NCBI GenBank assembly: GCA_050944255.1
Contig: JBMNQS010000001.1
Location: forward strand, 1-64,000
Length of the DNA: 64,000 bases
Reading direction: 5' to 3'
Source: JBMNQS01 sp050944255
GTDB taxonomy: Bacteria; Bacillota; Clostridia; Christensenellales; Maliibacteriaceae
Part shown: positions 6,951 through 14,577 of the stretch, in pieces
How positions within the stretch are numbered: position 1 is the first letter of the stretch
Layout of the letters: every line of letters begins with the position of its first letter
Translations under genes and position numbers: made by a program
Notes under the pieces: generated by a model
Database searches by the model: none
Told to the model about the DNA's origin: nothing
What the model saw: only the letters and a program-made list of their open reading frames with translations

Positions 6951-7835
6951 CTATTTCACCCGCCCGATAATGCGGTCAAGTGAATGGGAGGCATTGTATA
7001 CGGTCTGTTGCGCAAATGTCTTATAGAGCGTAATCTCGCCGCTGACCCAGCCGTCGTAGCCGATATCGCGCAATGCCTGCATCACGGCCACAAAGTCCAC
7101 GTCGCCCGAGAGGATGTCCACAAATCCGTCCAGCGTCGCCAGGCCGCGCCTGTAATCCTTGAAGTGGCAGCGCTTGATGTAGGGGCTCAGTATCCGAATC
7201 CAATGCTCCGGGTAGCCGTAGAGCATCATGTTGCCCGTATCCAGATACATGCCCACGCTGGGCGAATCGATGCTGTCCAAAAACAGTTTGAATTCAAGCG
7301 GCGATACCAAAAATTTACTCCAGATATTCTCGATGGCCATGGTCACGCCGTGATCCGCCGCGTACGGCGCCAGTTCCCTGTAGCCTTCCAGCGCCCGGTC
7401 CCAGGCCAGGTCATAGGGTACGATCTCCTCGCTGACGTCGTAGTAAACCACGTTGGGATCATCAAAGAGGTTTTTACTCTTGAAATCCACGCCGACAAAC
7501 CCCGGCAGCGTCAGGACCGTGTCAATGCCCAGCGCCTGCGCAAAGCGAATCTGCATGCGGATATAGTCTTTGGCCCGCCGGCGGATTTCCTCCTGCGCGC
7601 TTGTCAGCGACGCCTGCCAGCTCATGGAGCAGGCCAGACCCATCAACTCAATGCCGATGTCGCGCGCACTGCGGCGGATTCGCTTTAGATCCTCGGGGGT
7701 GGATTCGGCGGAAAGCTCTCCTTTTTGCGTGAAGGAAAACTCAATGCCGTCCAGTCCCGCATCCTTGGCCAGTTGCATTTTCTCCGTGATGCTCATATAT
7801 TTGGGAAAGGAAAAACCCGTCATGCCCTTTTTCAT
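6951..7835 (-). CDS. sugar phosphate isomerase/epimerase (xylose-isomerase-like TIM barrel)
   Basis: 294-aa protein of the AP-endonuclease-2 / xylose-isomerase-like TIM barrel family (IolE, Hyi and UlaE relatives). Metal-binding positions are visible: the Glu of MAIENIWSKF, the Asp and His of YLDTGNMMLYGYPEHWI, HFKDYRRG, and the Glu of WVSGEITL. It should isomerise or epimerise a sugar or keto-sugar intermediate. ATG at 7835 has GGGGCGAG upstream. It lies between the SgcQ-like and binding-protein genes on the same strand. E. coli sgc operons have no such gene. The exact substrate is unknown. Confidence 0.82.
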   Translation of the reverse strand: MKKGMTGFSFPKYMSITEKMQLAKDAGLDGIEFSFTQKGELSAESTPEDLKRIRRSARDIGIELMGLACSMSWQASLTSAQEEIRRRAKDYIRMQIRFAQALGIDTVLTLPGFVGVDFKSKNLFDDPNVVYYDVSEEIVPYDLAWDRALEGYRELAPYAADHGVTMAIENIWSKFLVSPLEFKLFLDSIDSPSVGMYLDTGNMMLYGYPEHWIRILSPYIKRCHFKDYRRGLATLDGFVDILSGDVDFVAVMQALRDIGYDGWVSGEITLYKTFAQQTVYNASHSLDRIIGRVK

Positions 7836-7901
7836 TCAGCTCGCCCCTTTTGTGTATATTGGCGGCGCGGCCGCATGCGGCGCACCTTTAAATTCCGATA
7901 T

Positions 7902-8714
7902 CTACAGCGTCGCGCGGAAGGTTTTCACGCAATCCATAAATTCACGCACGCGCATTTCATCCACCAGGTTCTCAAATACGCCGTCCTTTTTCAGTGTGGT
8001 GGCCACGATGGCGCCGTCGGCCACGGAAAGCTGCCGGGCTATGTTTTCCTTGCTGCACCCGGTATTGCACAATACCACCGTATCGGGCACGGTATCCTTG
8101 ACCCGCCGCAAAATCTGCGTATCGGTGGCCTCGCCGGCAGTCAAGCCCGAAATGCACAGCGCGTCGGGACGATTGTTGAAGACCGTGCTGCGCGCGATAT
8201 CCACAATGTCCCGGTCGGCCAGATACGCGGCGGCCTCCGGTACGATATTGTAAAGCAGCTTCACGTCCTTGGCCCCAATGGCCATCTTGTGGCGCACCGT
8301 AGCGCCCACGTCCGTATTCCAGAGTCCAAAATCAGAGGCGTATACGCCGGAGATGATTTCGCGTATAAACTTGGCGCTTACCGCAACGGCCAGATCCAAA
8401 CTGGCAATGGGATCCCACAGGCAGTTGACGCCGTAAGGCACCTGGATTTCGTCCTGCAGGCAGCCTATCACATACGCCATGGACGCCACTGTCTCGGTGC
8501 GCACCTTGGTTAAATAGGGCATGCTGAACTCATTGGAAAACATAATGGCATCCACGCCGCCCTTCTGCAGCGTCAACAGATCGTGCCTGGCCATGTCAAG
8601 CACCTTCTTCATGCCGCCCGCCTGATCGTAATACGGGTCTCCGGGCATGGCCTGCAGGTGGCACATGGCAATAATGGGTTTTTTTGCTCCGCACAGTTCT
8701 TCAATCCACATCAT
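7902..8714 (-). CDS. sgcQ: BtpA/SgcQ family protein
   Basis: 270-aa TIM-barrel protein of the BtpA family. Typical stretches are PIIAMCHLQAMPGDPYYD, GGVDAIMFSNEFSMPY, PYGVNCLWDPIASLDLAVAVSAKFIREIISGVYASDFG, and DALCISGLTAGEATD near the C-terminal phosphate-binding end. BtpA is linked to photosystem I biogenesis in cyanobacteria. In heterotrophs the homologue SgcQ is an uncharacterised member of the sgc sugar operon. Here it lies 30 nt from the SgcX homologue, as expected for an sgc-type operon. A ligase/lyase-like role on a phosphorylated sugar is plausible but unproven. Confidence 0.85.
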   Translation of the reverse strand: MMWIEELCGAKKPIIAMCHLQAMPGDPYYDQAGGMKKVLDMARHDLLTLQKGGVDAIMFSNEFSMPYLTKVRTETVASMAYVIGCLQDEIQVPYGVNCLWDPIASLDLAVAVSAKFIREIISGVYASDFGLWNTDVGATVRHKMAIGAKDVKLLYNIVPEAAAYLADRDIVDIARSTVFNNRPDALCISGLTAGEATDTQILRRVKDTVPDTVVLCNTGCSKENIARQLSVADGAIVATTLKKDGVFENLVDEMRVREFMDCVKTFRATL

Positions 8715-8744
8715 ACTTTTTTCCTTTCAATGCACAACGTTTTT

Positions 8745-9839
8745 CTACAGCCGGTAACGATTCAGGTCAAACGACGCGTCGACGCGTCCGGCGATGCCGG
8801 CCACCAGATTTGCCAGCCCTTCAATATCGCTCAGGCAGCATGTTTCCACCGGAGAATGCGTATATCGGCACGCAAAGCCCAAATCCAGGCTTGCCACATG
8901 ATCGCGCTCCATCTGCACGTAAGCGGAGTCTACGATGATGCCGAGGGACGCAAATTGCTGAACCGGGATATTGTCCTTTTCGGCAACGCTTCTGGCCAGC
9001 TTCAAGAGCCCCTCATGCGGCAGTGTTCCATTGAGCGTGCCGCGTCCGTGGAAGGAATAAGTATTGATGGTCGGTCCGCCGCCCAGGCGGTTATCGTAGC
9101 GGCCCTTAAGCTCCGGCGTGTCCCCGGCCAGCACCACATCCAGGCACAGGCCGATATCCACTTTATTGGCGCGGGCCGCAAACACGGCGCCGCGGATATT
9201 GAACTCCTCCCAGACCGTGCCCACGAACAGCACCGTGGAGGGATGCGGGCTTTCTCCAAGCTGCCGCGCCGCCAGGATCATAGCTGCTACGCCGCCGCGG
9301 TTATCGATGGCCGTGCCGCTGACGCTTTGGCCGGCCAGCTCATAAAAACACGGCTCATAAATGGCCGGACAGCCAATTTCAATCCCCATGGCGCGCACTT
9401 CCTCCGCGCTCTTGGCGCCCACGTCAATGAACAGCGACGTCACCACGTCCACCTTGTACTTTTCATCGGCGCCCGTGGCGTGATGCGCCTTATTGCCGAT
9501 AAGACCCGGCACAAACTGCCCCTTGGTCGTGCGGATTTTCAGGCGCAGCGCCGGCAGCACCTTCTCGGGGATACCGCCCAGGCGGTCCACCTGGATAAAG
9601 CCGTCGGGCTCAATGCGCCGCACGATAAATCCCAGCGTGTCCAGATGCGCGTACACCATGATCACCGGTGCATTGGGGTCAGTCCCCTCCTGCCTGGCGA
9701 CGACGTTGCCCGCACGATCCACGCTGATATCGTCCACAAACGGCGCAATCAGTTCCGCATAGACTTTGGCTGCCTCCCGCTCGTAACCCGACGGGGCATG
9801 GGCCAGGCACAACTGCCTGAGTATCTCTTTTGTCTGCAT
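8745..9839 (-). CDS. sgcX: M42-family aminopeptidase/endoglucanase homologue (SgcX-like)
   Basis: 364-aa metallohydrolase of peptidase family M42. All six metal ligands or catalytic positions can be placed: His in YAHLDTLGF, Asp in TAIDNRGG, the Glu pair in VWEEFNIRGA, Asp in GLCLDVVLAGD, and His in RYTHSPVE. M42 proteins are tetrahedral aminopeptidases; SgcX is the member found in sgc sugar operons and was once called an endoglucanase. ATG at 9839 is chosen; an in-frame TTG at 9860 adds seven residues without a better ribosome site. In this setting the enzyme may remove an amino-acyl or peptide group from a modified sugar, but this is inference. Confidence 0.85.
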   Translation of the reverse strand: MQTKEILRQLCLAHAPSGYEREAAKVYAELIAPFVDDISVDRAGNVVARQEGTDPNAPVIMVYAHLDTLGFIVRRIEPDGFIQVDRLGGIPEKVLPALRLKIRTTKGQFVPGLIGNKAHHATGADEKYKVDVVTSLFIDVGAKSAEEVRAMGIEIGCPAIYEPCFYELAGQSVSGTAIDNRGGVAAMILAARQLGESPHPSTVLFVGTVWEEFNIRGAVFAARANKVDIGLCLDVVLAGDTPELKGRYDNRLGGGPTINTYSFHGRGTLNGTLPHEGLLKLARSVAEKDNIPVQQFASLGIIVDSAYVQMERDHVASLDLGFACRYTHSPVETCCLSDIEGLANLVAGIAGRVDASFDLNRYRL

Positions 9840-9892
9840 ATATACACCCGCTTTATTCAATTTTTTGAAGAAAACGCTTTGAATACTTGGTA

Positions 9893-10540
9893 TCAGTCCT
9901 GTGTTGTGGCAAGTCGATTTTGTAACTGTTTAAGGTTTGAAAAAGGGTTCCCCTGAGCAAACACGCGCCTGCCTAGCACCGCGCCGGCACAGCCGGCCTC
10001 TTTAAGCCTGGTCAGCGCATCGTCGTCCAGCGCTCCGTCCACGTACACCTTCGTGTCCGCAAATCGCAGACACACATCCACCGCCCGCTCCAGCGCCGGC
10101 GCATAGAGCTTTTCGCCCCGAGCGTCCGGTTCCGCCGTCATCAGCAGCAGTCCGTCGGCGATGGGCAGAAACGGCTGCGCCGCGCGGATGTCCGTACCGA
10201 TATTCAGCGCCAATCTTGCCTTCATGCCGAGATTCTTCGCGCTGTGGATAAACACCATGGGATAGCGCAGCGCCTCAATCTGCGCCGAAACCGCCGCGAT
10301 ACCGGCCCGGGCCAGCGCCTCCAGATAGCTGCAGGGATCATCGGTCATCAGATGCACGTCCAGCATCCGATCCGGGCACTTTTGCGCGATGGCGCACAGT
10401 GTCTTTAATCCAAAGGTGATGTTGGGCACAAAGTGCCCGTCCTCGATATCGATATGCACATAGGGCCAATCGCCCAGCGCCTCCAGCGCCTCCCCGATTT
10501 TCAGCGGATCGGCCGATGCAATGGAAGGCAACAGCAGCAT
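9893..10540 (-). CDS. sgcE: ribulose-phosphate 3-epimerase family protein (SgcE-like)
   Basis: 215-aa TIM-barrel epimerase. The Rpe signature is present as HIDIEDGHFVPNITFG (one usual Met replaced by Glu), with LDVHLM for the second His and KVYVDGAL for the catalytic Asp. The phosphate-binding Gly-rich end reads GCAGAVLGRRVF. It should epimerise a ketopentose or ketohexose phosphate at C3. It begins 14 nt after the DeoR regulator, with AGGGGAG upstream. SgcE is the matching protein in the E. coli sgc operon. The housekeeping Rpe is not in this window, so a general pentose-phosphate role cannot be excluded. Confidence 0.85.
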   Translation of the reverse strand: MLLLPSIASADPLKIGEALEALGDWPYVHIDIEDGHFVPNITFGLKTLCAIAQKCPDRMLDVHLMTDDPCSYLEALARAGIAAVSAQIEALRYPMVFIHSAKNLGMKARLALNIGTDIRAAQPFLPIADGLLLMTAEPDARGEKLYAPALERAVDVCLRFADTKVYVDGALDDDALTRLKEAGCAGAVLGRRVFAQGNPFSNLKQLQNRLATTQD

Positions 10541-10554
10541 AAGGCGCTCCCCTC

Positions 10555-11319
10555 TCAGACGCAGGAAATATCCACGCCCGCCTCCAGGAATTCCTGTTCG
10601 GTCTGCTCGGATAATTCACGTCCGACAATCAGGTACGTCACGCGATCGATGGGGCAAAAGCTGATAAAGGCCATGGCGTCAAATTTGGTATGGTCGCACA
10701 GGACGATGCTCTGCGCGGAAATATCCATCACTTGCCTTTTCAGCGCCACTTCCTCCATATTGGTCAGCATGCAGCCATTGGCCAGATTGATGGCGTCACA
10801 GCCCATAAAGGCCATATCGATCTGCACGCCGGAGAGGTTTTGCTCCGCGAACAGGCCCGTGACGGTATAAAAGCCTTTGCGCAGCACGCCGCCGAGCATA
10901 ATGACTTCTATGCCGGGAGCGGCGGAAAGGCCTGCCGCAATCAGAACGTCGTTTGTAATGACGCGCACATCCTTCATATCCAATAGCCATTTGCTCATTT
11001 CAGTTACGGTAGTGCTTGAATCCATAAAAATGGTCGAATTGGGTTTAATAAAATCCACAGCCGACTCGGCGATGCGCTTTTTTTGCTCCGCGTTTGTCGT
11101 CTGCTTGATCAGGTAAGGCTGCTCCATGCCGGAGGCGTAGCGCGGCCGCGTCACGCCTCCGCGGGTGAAGTGCAGTTTGTCCTGCCGGTGCAGCACCTTT
11201 AAGTCGCGGTAGATGGTGGCTCTGGAAATATTCAAAGCCTTTTCCAGATCCGCTATGCTGATAGCCGGTTGCTCATCGAGCATATTTTCAATGGTTTTCA
11301 GCCGTTCAATTTGCAGCAT
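10555..11319 (-). CDS. sgcR: DeoR-family transcriptional regulator (SgcR-like)
   Basis: 254-aa sugar-phosphate-responsive regulator. An N-terminal DeoR helix-turn-helix (LKTIENMLDEQPAISIADLEKALNISRATIYRDLKVLHRQ, residues 5-45) is followed by the DeoR sensor domain with IFMDSSTTVTEMSKWL, VRVITNDVLIAAGL, VIMLGGVLRKGFYTVTG, MAFMGCDAI and VLCDHTKFD. ATG at 11319 begins the canonical MLQIERLKTI and has GGGGTGAAGG upstream; a longer frame to 11493 runs through an AT-rich leader and is rejected. As first gene of the sgc-like operon it probably represses the cluster until a sugar phosphate binds. The tandem 10-bp repeats at 11487 are its likely operator. Confidence 0.9.
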   Translation of the reverse strand: MLQIERLKTIENMLDEQPAISIADLEKALNISRATIYRDLKVLHRQDKLHFTRGGVTRPRYASGMEQPYLIKQTTNAEQKKRIAESAVDFIKPNSTIFMDSSTTVTEMSKWLLDMKDVRVITNDVLIAAGLSAAPGIEVIMLGGVLRKGFYTVTGLFAEQNLSGVQIDMAFMGCDAINLANGCMLTNMEEVALKRQVMDISAQSIVLCDHTKFDAMAFISFCPIDRVTYLIVGRELSEQTEQEFLEAGVDISCV

Positions 11320-11486
11320 ACCTTCACCCCAAGATACAATTTGATACGATATGAAAAAAGTTCTAACACGTCTCACGTTGAATTGCAACACATATTTTAA
11401 AAATTTCATATTTTCTGGTTTTATTGCTTTTTTTATGCGTTTAATGATTTTAATATTATATATTTTCCCAATTATCGCATCATTCC

Positions 11487-11506
11487 GATTCATTTTGATT
11501 CATTTT
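11487..11506 (-). promoter_or_regulatory. tandem 10-bp repeats, likely DeoR-type operator
   Basis: GATTCATTTT occurs twice back to back (11487-11496, 11497-11506), followed by a looser third copy TAATTGAAAT. Repeats one helical turn apart and built on TTCATTTT are typical of sugar-responsive DeoR/AgaR operators. They lie 168 nt upstream of the sgcR-like start. Confidence 0.5.
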
Positions 11507-11757
11507 AATTGAAATTTTTCTAACTATATTCTATAATTTGTCCTATAAAATCCCTATAGAAGGCATGATTTTAGATTTTATCATTTATCTTCATAACGTA
11601 TCATACAAAATATGGCTCATCTTAAAGATCACGCCGCCGTCCGATAACCTTCCGTGTGTTTTTGCGTAATCCTAAACGCCGAAAAACAAAAAATCATTTG
11701 CATTTGCCTGAAATTATCCGTTTTCATATGCGGACCTCCTCCAAAACCGTGGCAAAA

Positions 11758-11787
11758 ACGGGATGCCGTCTTTAAACAGCATCCCGT
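11758..11787 (-). terminator. terminator downstream of the RpiB-like gene
   Basis: ACGGGATGC / GCATCCCGT, 9-bp perfect stem with a 12-nt loop. The minus strand continues TTTTT after the stem. It is about 300 nt past the RpiB-like stop codon; the plus strand also has TTTT, so it may work both ways. Confidence 0.65.
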
Positions 11788-12086
11788 TTTACAGTCCATA
11801 TTCTGTTCGCATACGCCCCTGCACTCTGCTCGCTACCCAAAAAGCCATAAGCATACCAAGCCCCGGGCTCATGCCGGCACACAAAACCGCCGAACTCTTT
11901 ATAGCGGGCTACATTACGGTTATAATTTCACCCGTTTTCAGTGCTTTTTCTTGGGCTTCTGCTTTGGCTTCTTAAAAGCCCCCCAGACAGCCGTCACGGA
12001 GTGAGGCGCGTTTTCAACTACGCCGATAAAGATTCAAATCACCGGCATACATAAAATTACGCCCCTTGTTCATCCGCCGCAATCTA

Positions 12087-12728
12087 TTACGCGGGGTTGT
12101 TATACGCTTCAAGCAGCGCTTCCTTGAGATCCTGATCCTCCACGGTATCGATGTCCACTAGCTCCCATACGCCGCGATAATGCAGGGCGTAATGGATGGT
12201 TTCACGATCGATATTGCGTACGGCGTCGGCCAGGGACGCGTGGGACGCAGCGGAGAAGTCCTTGAGCATGTTGGCAAACTTGTTCTGGGGCTCCTTCCTC
12301 TCGGGAGGATATCCCTTACCCATCAAGCCCGGCTCAAAGAGCTTTTCAAACATGAATTTCAGGTTGGCTTCCGCTCCCCAGCCATAGCCCTTATTCAGCG
12401 CTACCGAGACGCAGTTGCCCGCGTTGATCTGCGGGAACAGCCACGCATCGAGGGGCTCAAGGCACATGGTGGCAAATACGCCGGGGAAACACAGGGCCGC
12501 ATTGATGTAGCCGGTGCCGGTGCCGCAGCCTCCCACGACAAAATCAACGCGCTTTAAGTTGAGCATCAATCCGGTTAAGAAACCCGTCTGCAGGTAGCTG
12601 AGGGGACCGGGTATGCCGGCATCGTCCATGCCGATGTTGATCACTTCGTGGCCCAGGCCGTCAAGGGCGCCCAAGACGTCTTTCACACGATGGGCCGTGC
12701 TGTTTTCAATGATTACGCCTATTTTCAT
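12087..12728 (-). CDS. RpiB/LacA/LacB-family sugar-phosphate isomerase
   Basis: 213-aa protein with the Rossmann-like RpiB fold. The N-terminus MKIGVIIENSTAHRVKDVLGAL and the phosphate/Cys loop FVVGGCGTGTGYINAAL match family positions, including the reactive Cys. The C-terminal third (YPPERKEPQNKFANML...) is longer than in ribose-5-phosphate isomerase B, as in the divergent group found beside sugar operons. It should interconvert aldose and ketose phosphates. ATG at 12728 has AGGAGG upstream. It is transcribed towards the sgc-like operon but is separated from it by a terminator and 767 nt, so it is probably a separate unit of the same pathway. Confidence 0.82.
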   Translation of the reverse strand: MKIGVIIENSTAHRVKDVLGALDGLGHEVINIGMDDAGIPGPLSYLQTGFLTGLMLNLKRVDFVVGGCGTGTGYINAALCFPGVFATMCLEPLDAWLFPQINAGNCVSVALNKGYGWGAEANLKFMFEKLFEPGLMGKGYPPERKEPQNKFANMLKDFSAASHASLADAVRNIDRETIHYALHYRGVWELVDIDTVEDQDLKEALLEAYNNPA

Positions 12729-12989
12729 TTGTATCCCTCCTGAAATGTATGATTGGTTTCATCATACCACAATTACATCGAAAATTAAAAGGTTAAAATA
12801 AGCAAATTTACTTTTTACCGCAAATAAAAAGGCAAGATTCTTGGGGCAGGTACGTCCGTTTTGAGGCGTGTTTAAAAACAGGCCGTACGCGGGCGGCTTT
12901 TTTGCCGGAGGCGGCCGACAAGGTTCTGTATCTGCCGCATTAAGGGAGCAGTTAAATCTCATCGATAAATTTGTGTTCATTTATCGCGG

Positions 12990-13367
12990 TTATGGCTGAT
13001 TATCCTTCGCACAAAGGCAGAATGGATGTCCCGCAAGGTCTATCATAGTAACCCATTTATTTCCGCCGAATTGCGATGCCGCTTTCTTTGCACCGAGGGA
13101 TTGGGCATATTCAACCGCCGCTTCGACATCTATAACCTGAAAATCAAAGTGCATTTGTTTTTGCTGCTCTCCTTTTCCTTCGGGCCATATAGGCGGAATA
13201 TAATCTTCTTCTTCAATAAATAAAAATACAATCCCATCCTTATTGCACAATGCGGGGCGACCAAACATTTTGCTTTTTTCCCATCCAAGCAGTTTGTGGT
13301 AAAATTCACACAGCTTTTGCTCATCGTCACAGTCCACCATGATATTCCCCAAGCATATTCCCTCCAT
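12990..13367 (-). CDS. VOC-superfamily (glyoxalase/bleomycin-resistance fold) protein
   Basis: 125-aa single-module VOC protein. Opens LGNIMVDCDDEQKLCEFYHKLLGWEKSKMFGRPALCN and closes KWVTMIDLAGHPFCLCAKDNQP, the standard beta-alpha-beta-beta-beta pattern of YybH/glyoxalase-like proteins. HFDFQVIDVEAAVEYAQSLGAKK is the start of the second half. ATG at 13367 begins the domain and has GAGGA upstream; the longer frame to 13604 is non-homologous and rejected. Substrate not predictable. Confidence 0.8.
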   Translation of the reverse strand: MEGICLGNIMVDCDDEQKLCEFYHKLLGWEKSKMFGRPALCNKDGIVFLFIEEEDYIPPIWPEGKGEQQKQMHFDFQVIDVEAAVEYAQSLGAKKAASQFGGNKWVTMIDLAGHPFCLCAKDNQP

Positions 13368-13715
13368 ATTGAAATTATTCCTCTCTATAAATTCGCGGTT
13401 ATCTCCGCTGCTAATATACCACAATATAGCGTAAAATGGGGTTTTAATCAGGACGCTCTTCGATTTTTGTTCCGGCTGGTTGTTTCTTGTCCCTCCTTCC
13501 AGTTGCGCCGGGAGGTCGTTCAATTGAAAATCGGAATCCGGAGAGCCCGTATAAGATTGCGCAAAACCAAAGCCCGAAGCAGCGCCATGGCGCTTTGCCA
13601 TCAAAGAAGGAACGCATCATAGCGGATAACCGCTTCGCAAAAGTACATATCGCAAACGACAAGACGGCATAGCCCAAAAACTATACCGTCTGCCTAAACA
13701 TACACCGTTTTATGG

Positions 13716-13734
13716 AGCCGCCCATAGGGAGGCT
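13716..13734. repeat. left flanking hairpin of dispersed element copy A
   Basis: AGCCGCCCATAGGGAGGCT folds on itself and is nearly identical (17 of 19) to the sequence at 13941-13959 on the other side of the element. Confidence 0.7.
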
Positions 13735-13940
13735 TGAGGCCGTCAAAAAACCATGTTTTTGACGGCATGCCAGGGCTTTTCCTGCTACAAAAACCTCTTC
13801 ATCGGTTTTTGCAGCGGCCGGAAAATCCTGAAAGGAGCACCCTAAAGGGCAGGCCCGGGCTGCGGCCGCGCATGTCGCCCTTGCCCACGGGATTAAAATT
13901 AGGGGGCTTTGACCCCAAAAGGACTTTTTTGACAGTCTGG
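13735..13940 (-). repeat. dispersed structured intergenic element, copy A
   Basis: About 206 nt. Its reverse complement aligns along its whole length with 56093-56290, sharing for example CTGTCAAAAAAGTC, CGTGGGCAAGGGCGACATGC, GCGGCCGCAGCCC, TTTTCCGGCCGCTGCAAAAA and TTTTTTGACGGCCTC. Internal inverted repeats (CGTCAAAAAAC with GTTTTTGACG; CAAAAAC with GTTTTTG) predict a multi-hairpin RNA or DNA. No open frame is shared between copies. It lies in the 601-nt gap between the VOC and engB genes; the rest of that gap (13368-13715) shows no gene I can support. Confidence 0.85.
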
Positions 13941-13959
13941 AGCCGCCCATAGGGCAGCT
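13941..13959. repeat. right flanking hairpin of dispersed element copy A
   Basis: AGCCGCCCATAGGGCAGCT, near-copy of 13716-13734, 9 nt from the engB stop codon. It may have served as the engB terminator. Confidence 0.7.
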
Positions 13960-13968
13960 TTTACTGTG

Positions 13969-14577
13969 TTACGATTCATTCTGGGCCGTCAAACCGGCGG
14001 CCTGCGCGATGCGGCCGGCCACTTCGTCTCTCCCCTGCCTCTTTTCGGCGGAGGTGACGATGATGTCGGTAAGCTGGTCCAGCTTCAGCACGAACGCGAT
14101 ATCCAGAAGATGCCGCTGTCGCTGCGCCCGGGACACCTTGTCGGCCTTTGTGGCAACCACGGTGAAAGGCACCGAAAAGCTGCGGAGCCAATGGATCATC
14201 ATCCGGTCGTTCTCCCCCGGCTTGTGGCGGATATCGATCAGAAGAAGAACGTGTTTCAAGTATTCACTGCCGTGAAGATAGCCTTCGATCATTTGGCCCC
14301 AGCGCTCCTGCTCCGCTTTGGGGGCCTTGGCAAAGCCGTAACCGGGCAGGTCCACCAGATACAGTTCATCGTTGATCAAAAAGTAGTTGATCAATCGGGT
14401 CTTGCCGGGGGTGGACGAAATTTTCGCCAGCTTGCGACTGCCCGTGATCATATTGATCAGCGAGGACTTGCCCACGTTGGATTTGCCGACGATAGCCACT
14501 TCGGGAAGGTCTTTAAGACCTTCCCGGCTGTGCGTGGCAAAACTGGTTACAAACGACGCCTTCTTGATCTGGTACAT
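13969..14577 (-). CDS. engB: ribosome biogenesis GTP-binding protein EngB/YsxC
   Basis: 202-aa GTPase needed for late 50S subunit assembly. G1 is GKSNVGKSSLIN (about residue 32), G3 is DLPGYGFAKAP, G4 is VATKADK, and the switch region holds STPGKTRLINYF. Start ATG at 14577 has AGGAAG upstream and shares one base with the lon stop codon (TAATG), so it is translationally coupled to lon. It is the last gene of tig-clpP-clpX-lon-engB, a gene order common in Firmicutes. Confidence 0.95.
   Translation of the reverse strand: MYQIKKASFVTSFATHSREGLKDLPEVAIVGKSNVGKSSLINMITGSRKLAKISSTPGKTRLINYFLINDELYLVDLPGYGFAKAPKAEQERWGQMIEGYLHGSEYLKHVLLLIDIRHKPGENDRMMIHWLRSFSVPFTVVATKADKVSRAQRQRHLLDIAFVLKLDQLTDIIVTSAEKRQGRDEVAGRIAQAAGLTAQNES

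Larger units (their letters stand above)
11320..12086. other. long gene-free leader upstream of the sgcR-like gene
   Basis: 767 nt without a convincing gene. The half next to sgcR (to about 11600) is strongly AT-rich and contains the tandem operator-like repeats; the other half is GC-normal and carries a terminator at 11758. A minus-strand frame near 11930-12020 ends in a Lys/Pro-rich tail but has no start codon, and a 27-codon frame at 11796-11876 has no ribosome site. Confidence 0.6.

Noticed and set aside
11650..12005. Short frames upstream of the sgcR-like gene, including a minus-strand stretch ending KKPKQKPKKKH and a 27-codon hydrophobic frame
   Set aside because: No start codon or no ribosome site, and one overlaps the terminator at 11758.
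12762..12980. 72-codon minus-strand frame between the RpiB-like and VOC genes
   Set aside because: Composition is unlike neighbouring genes, no ribosome site, and no recognisable motif.
13444..13677. 77-codon minus-strand frame and its plus-strand partner before the dispersed element
   Set aside because: No family resemblance or clear ribosome site; only the reading frame itself is present.
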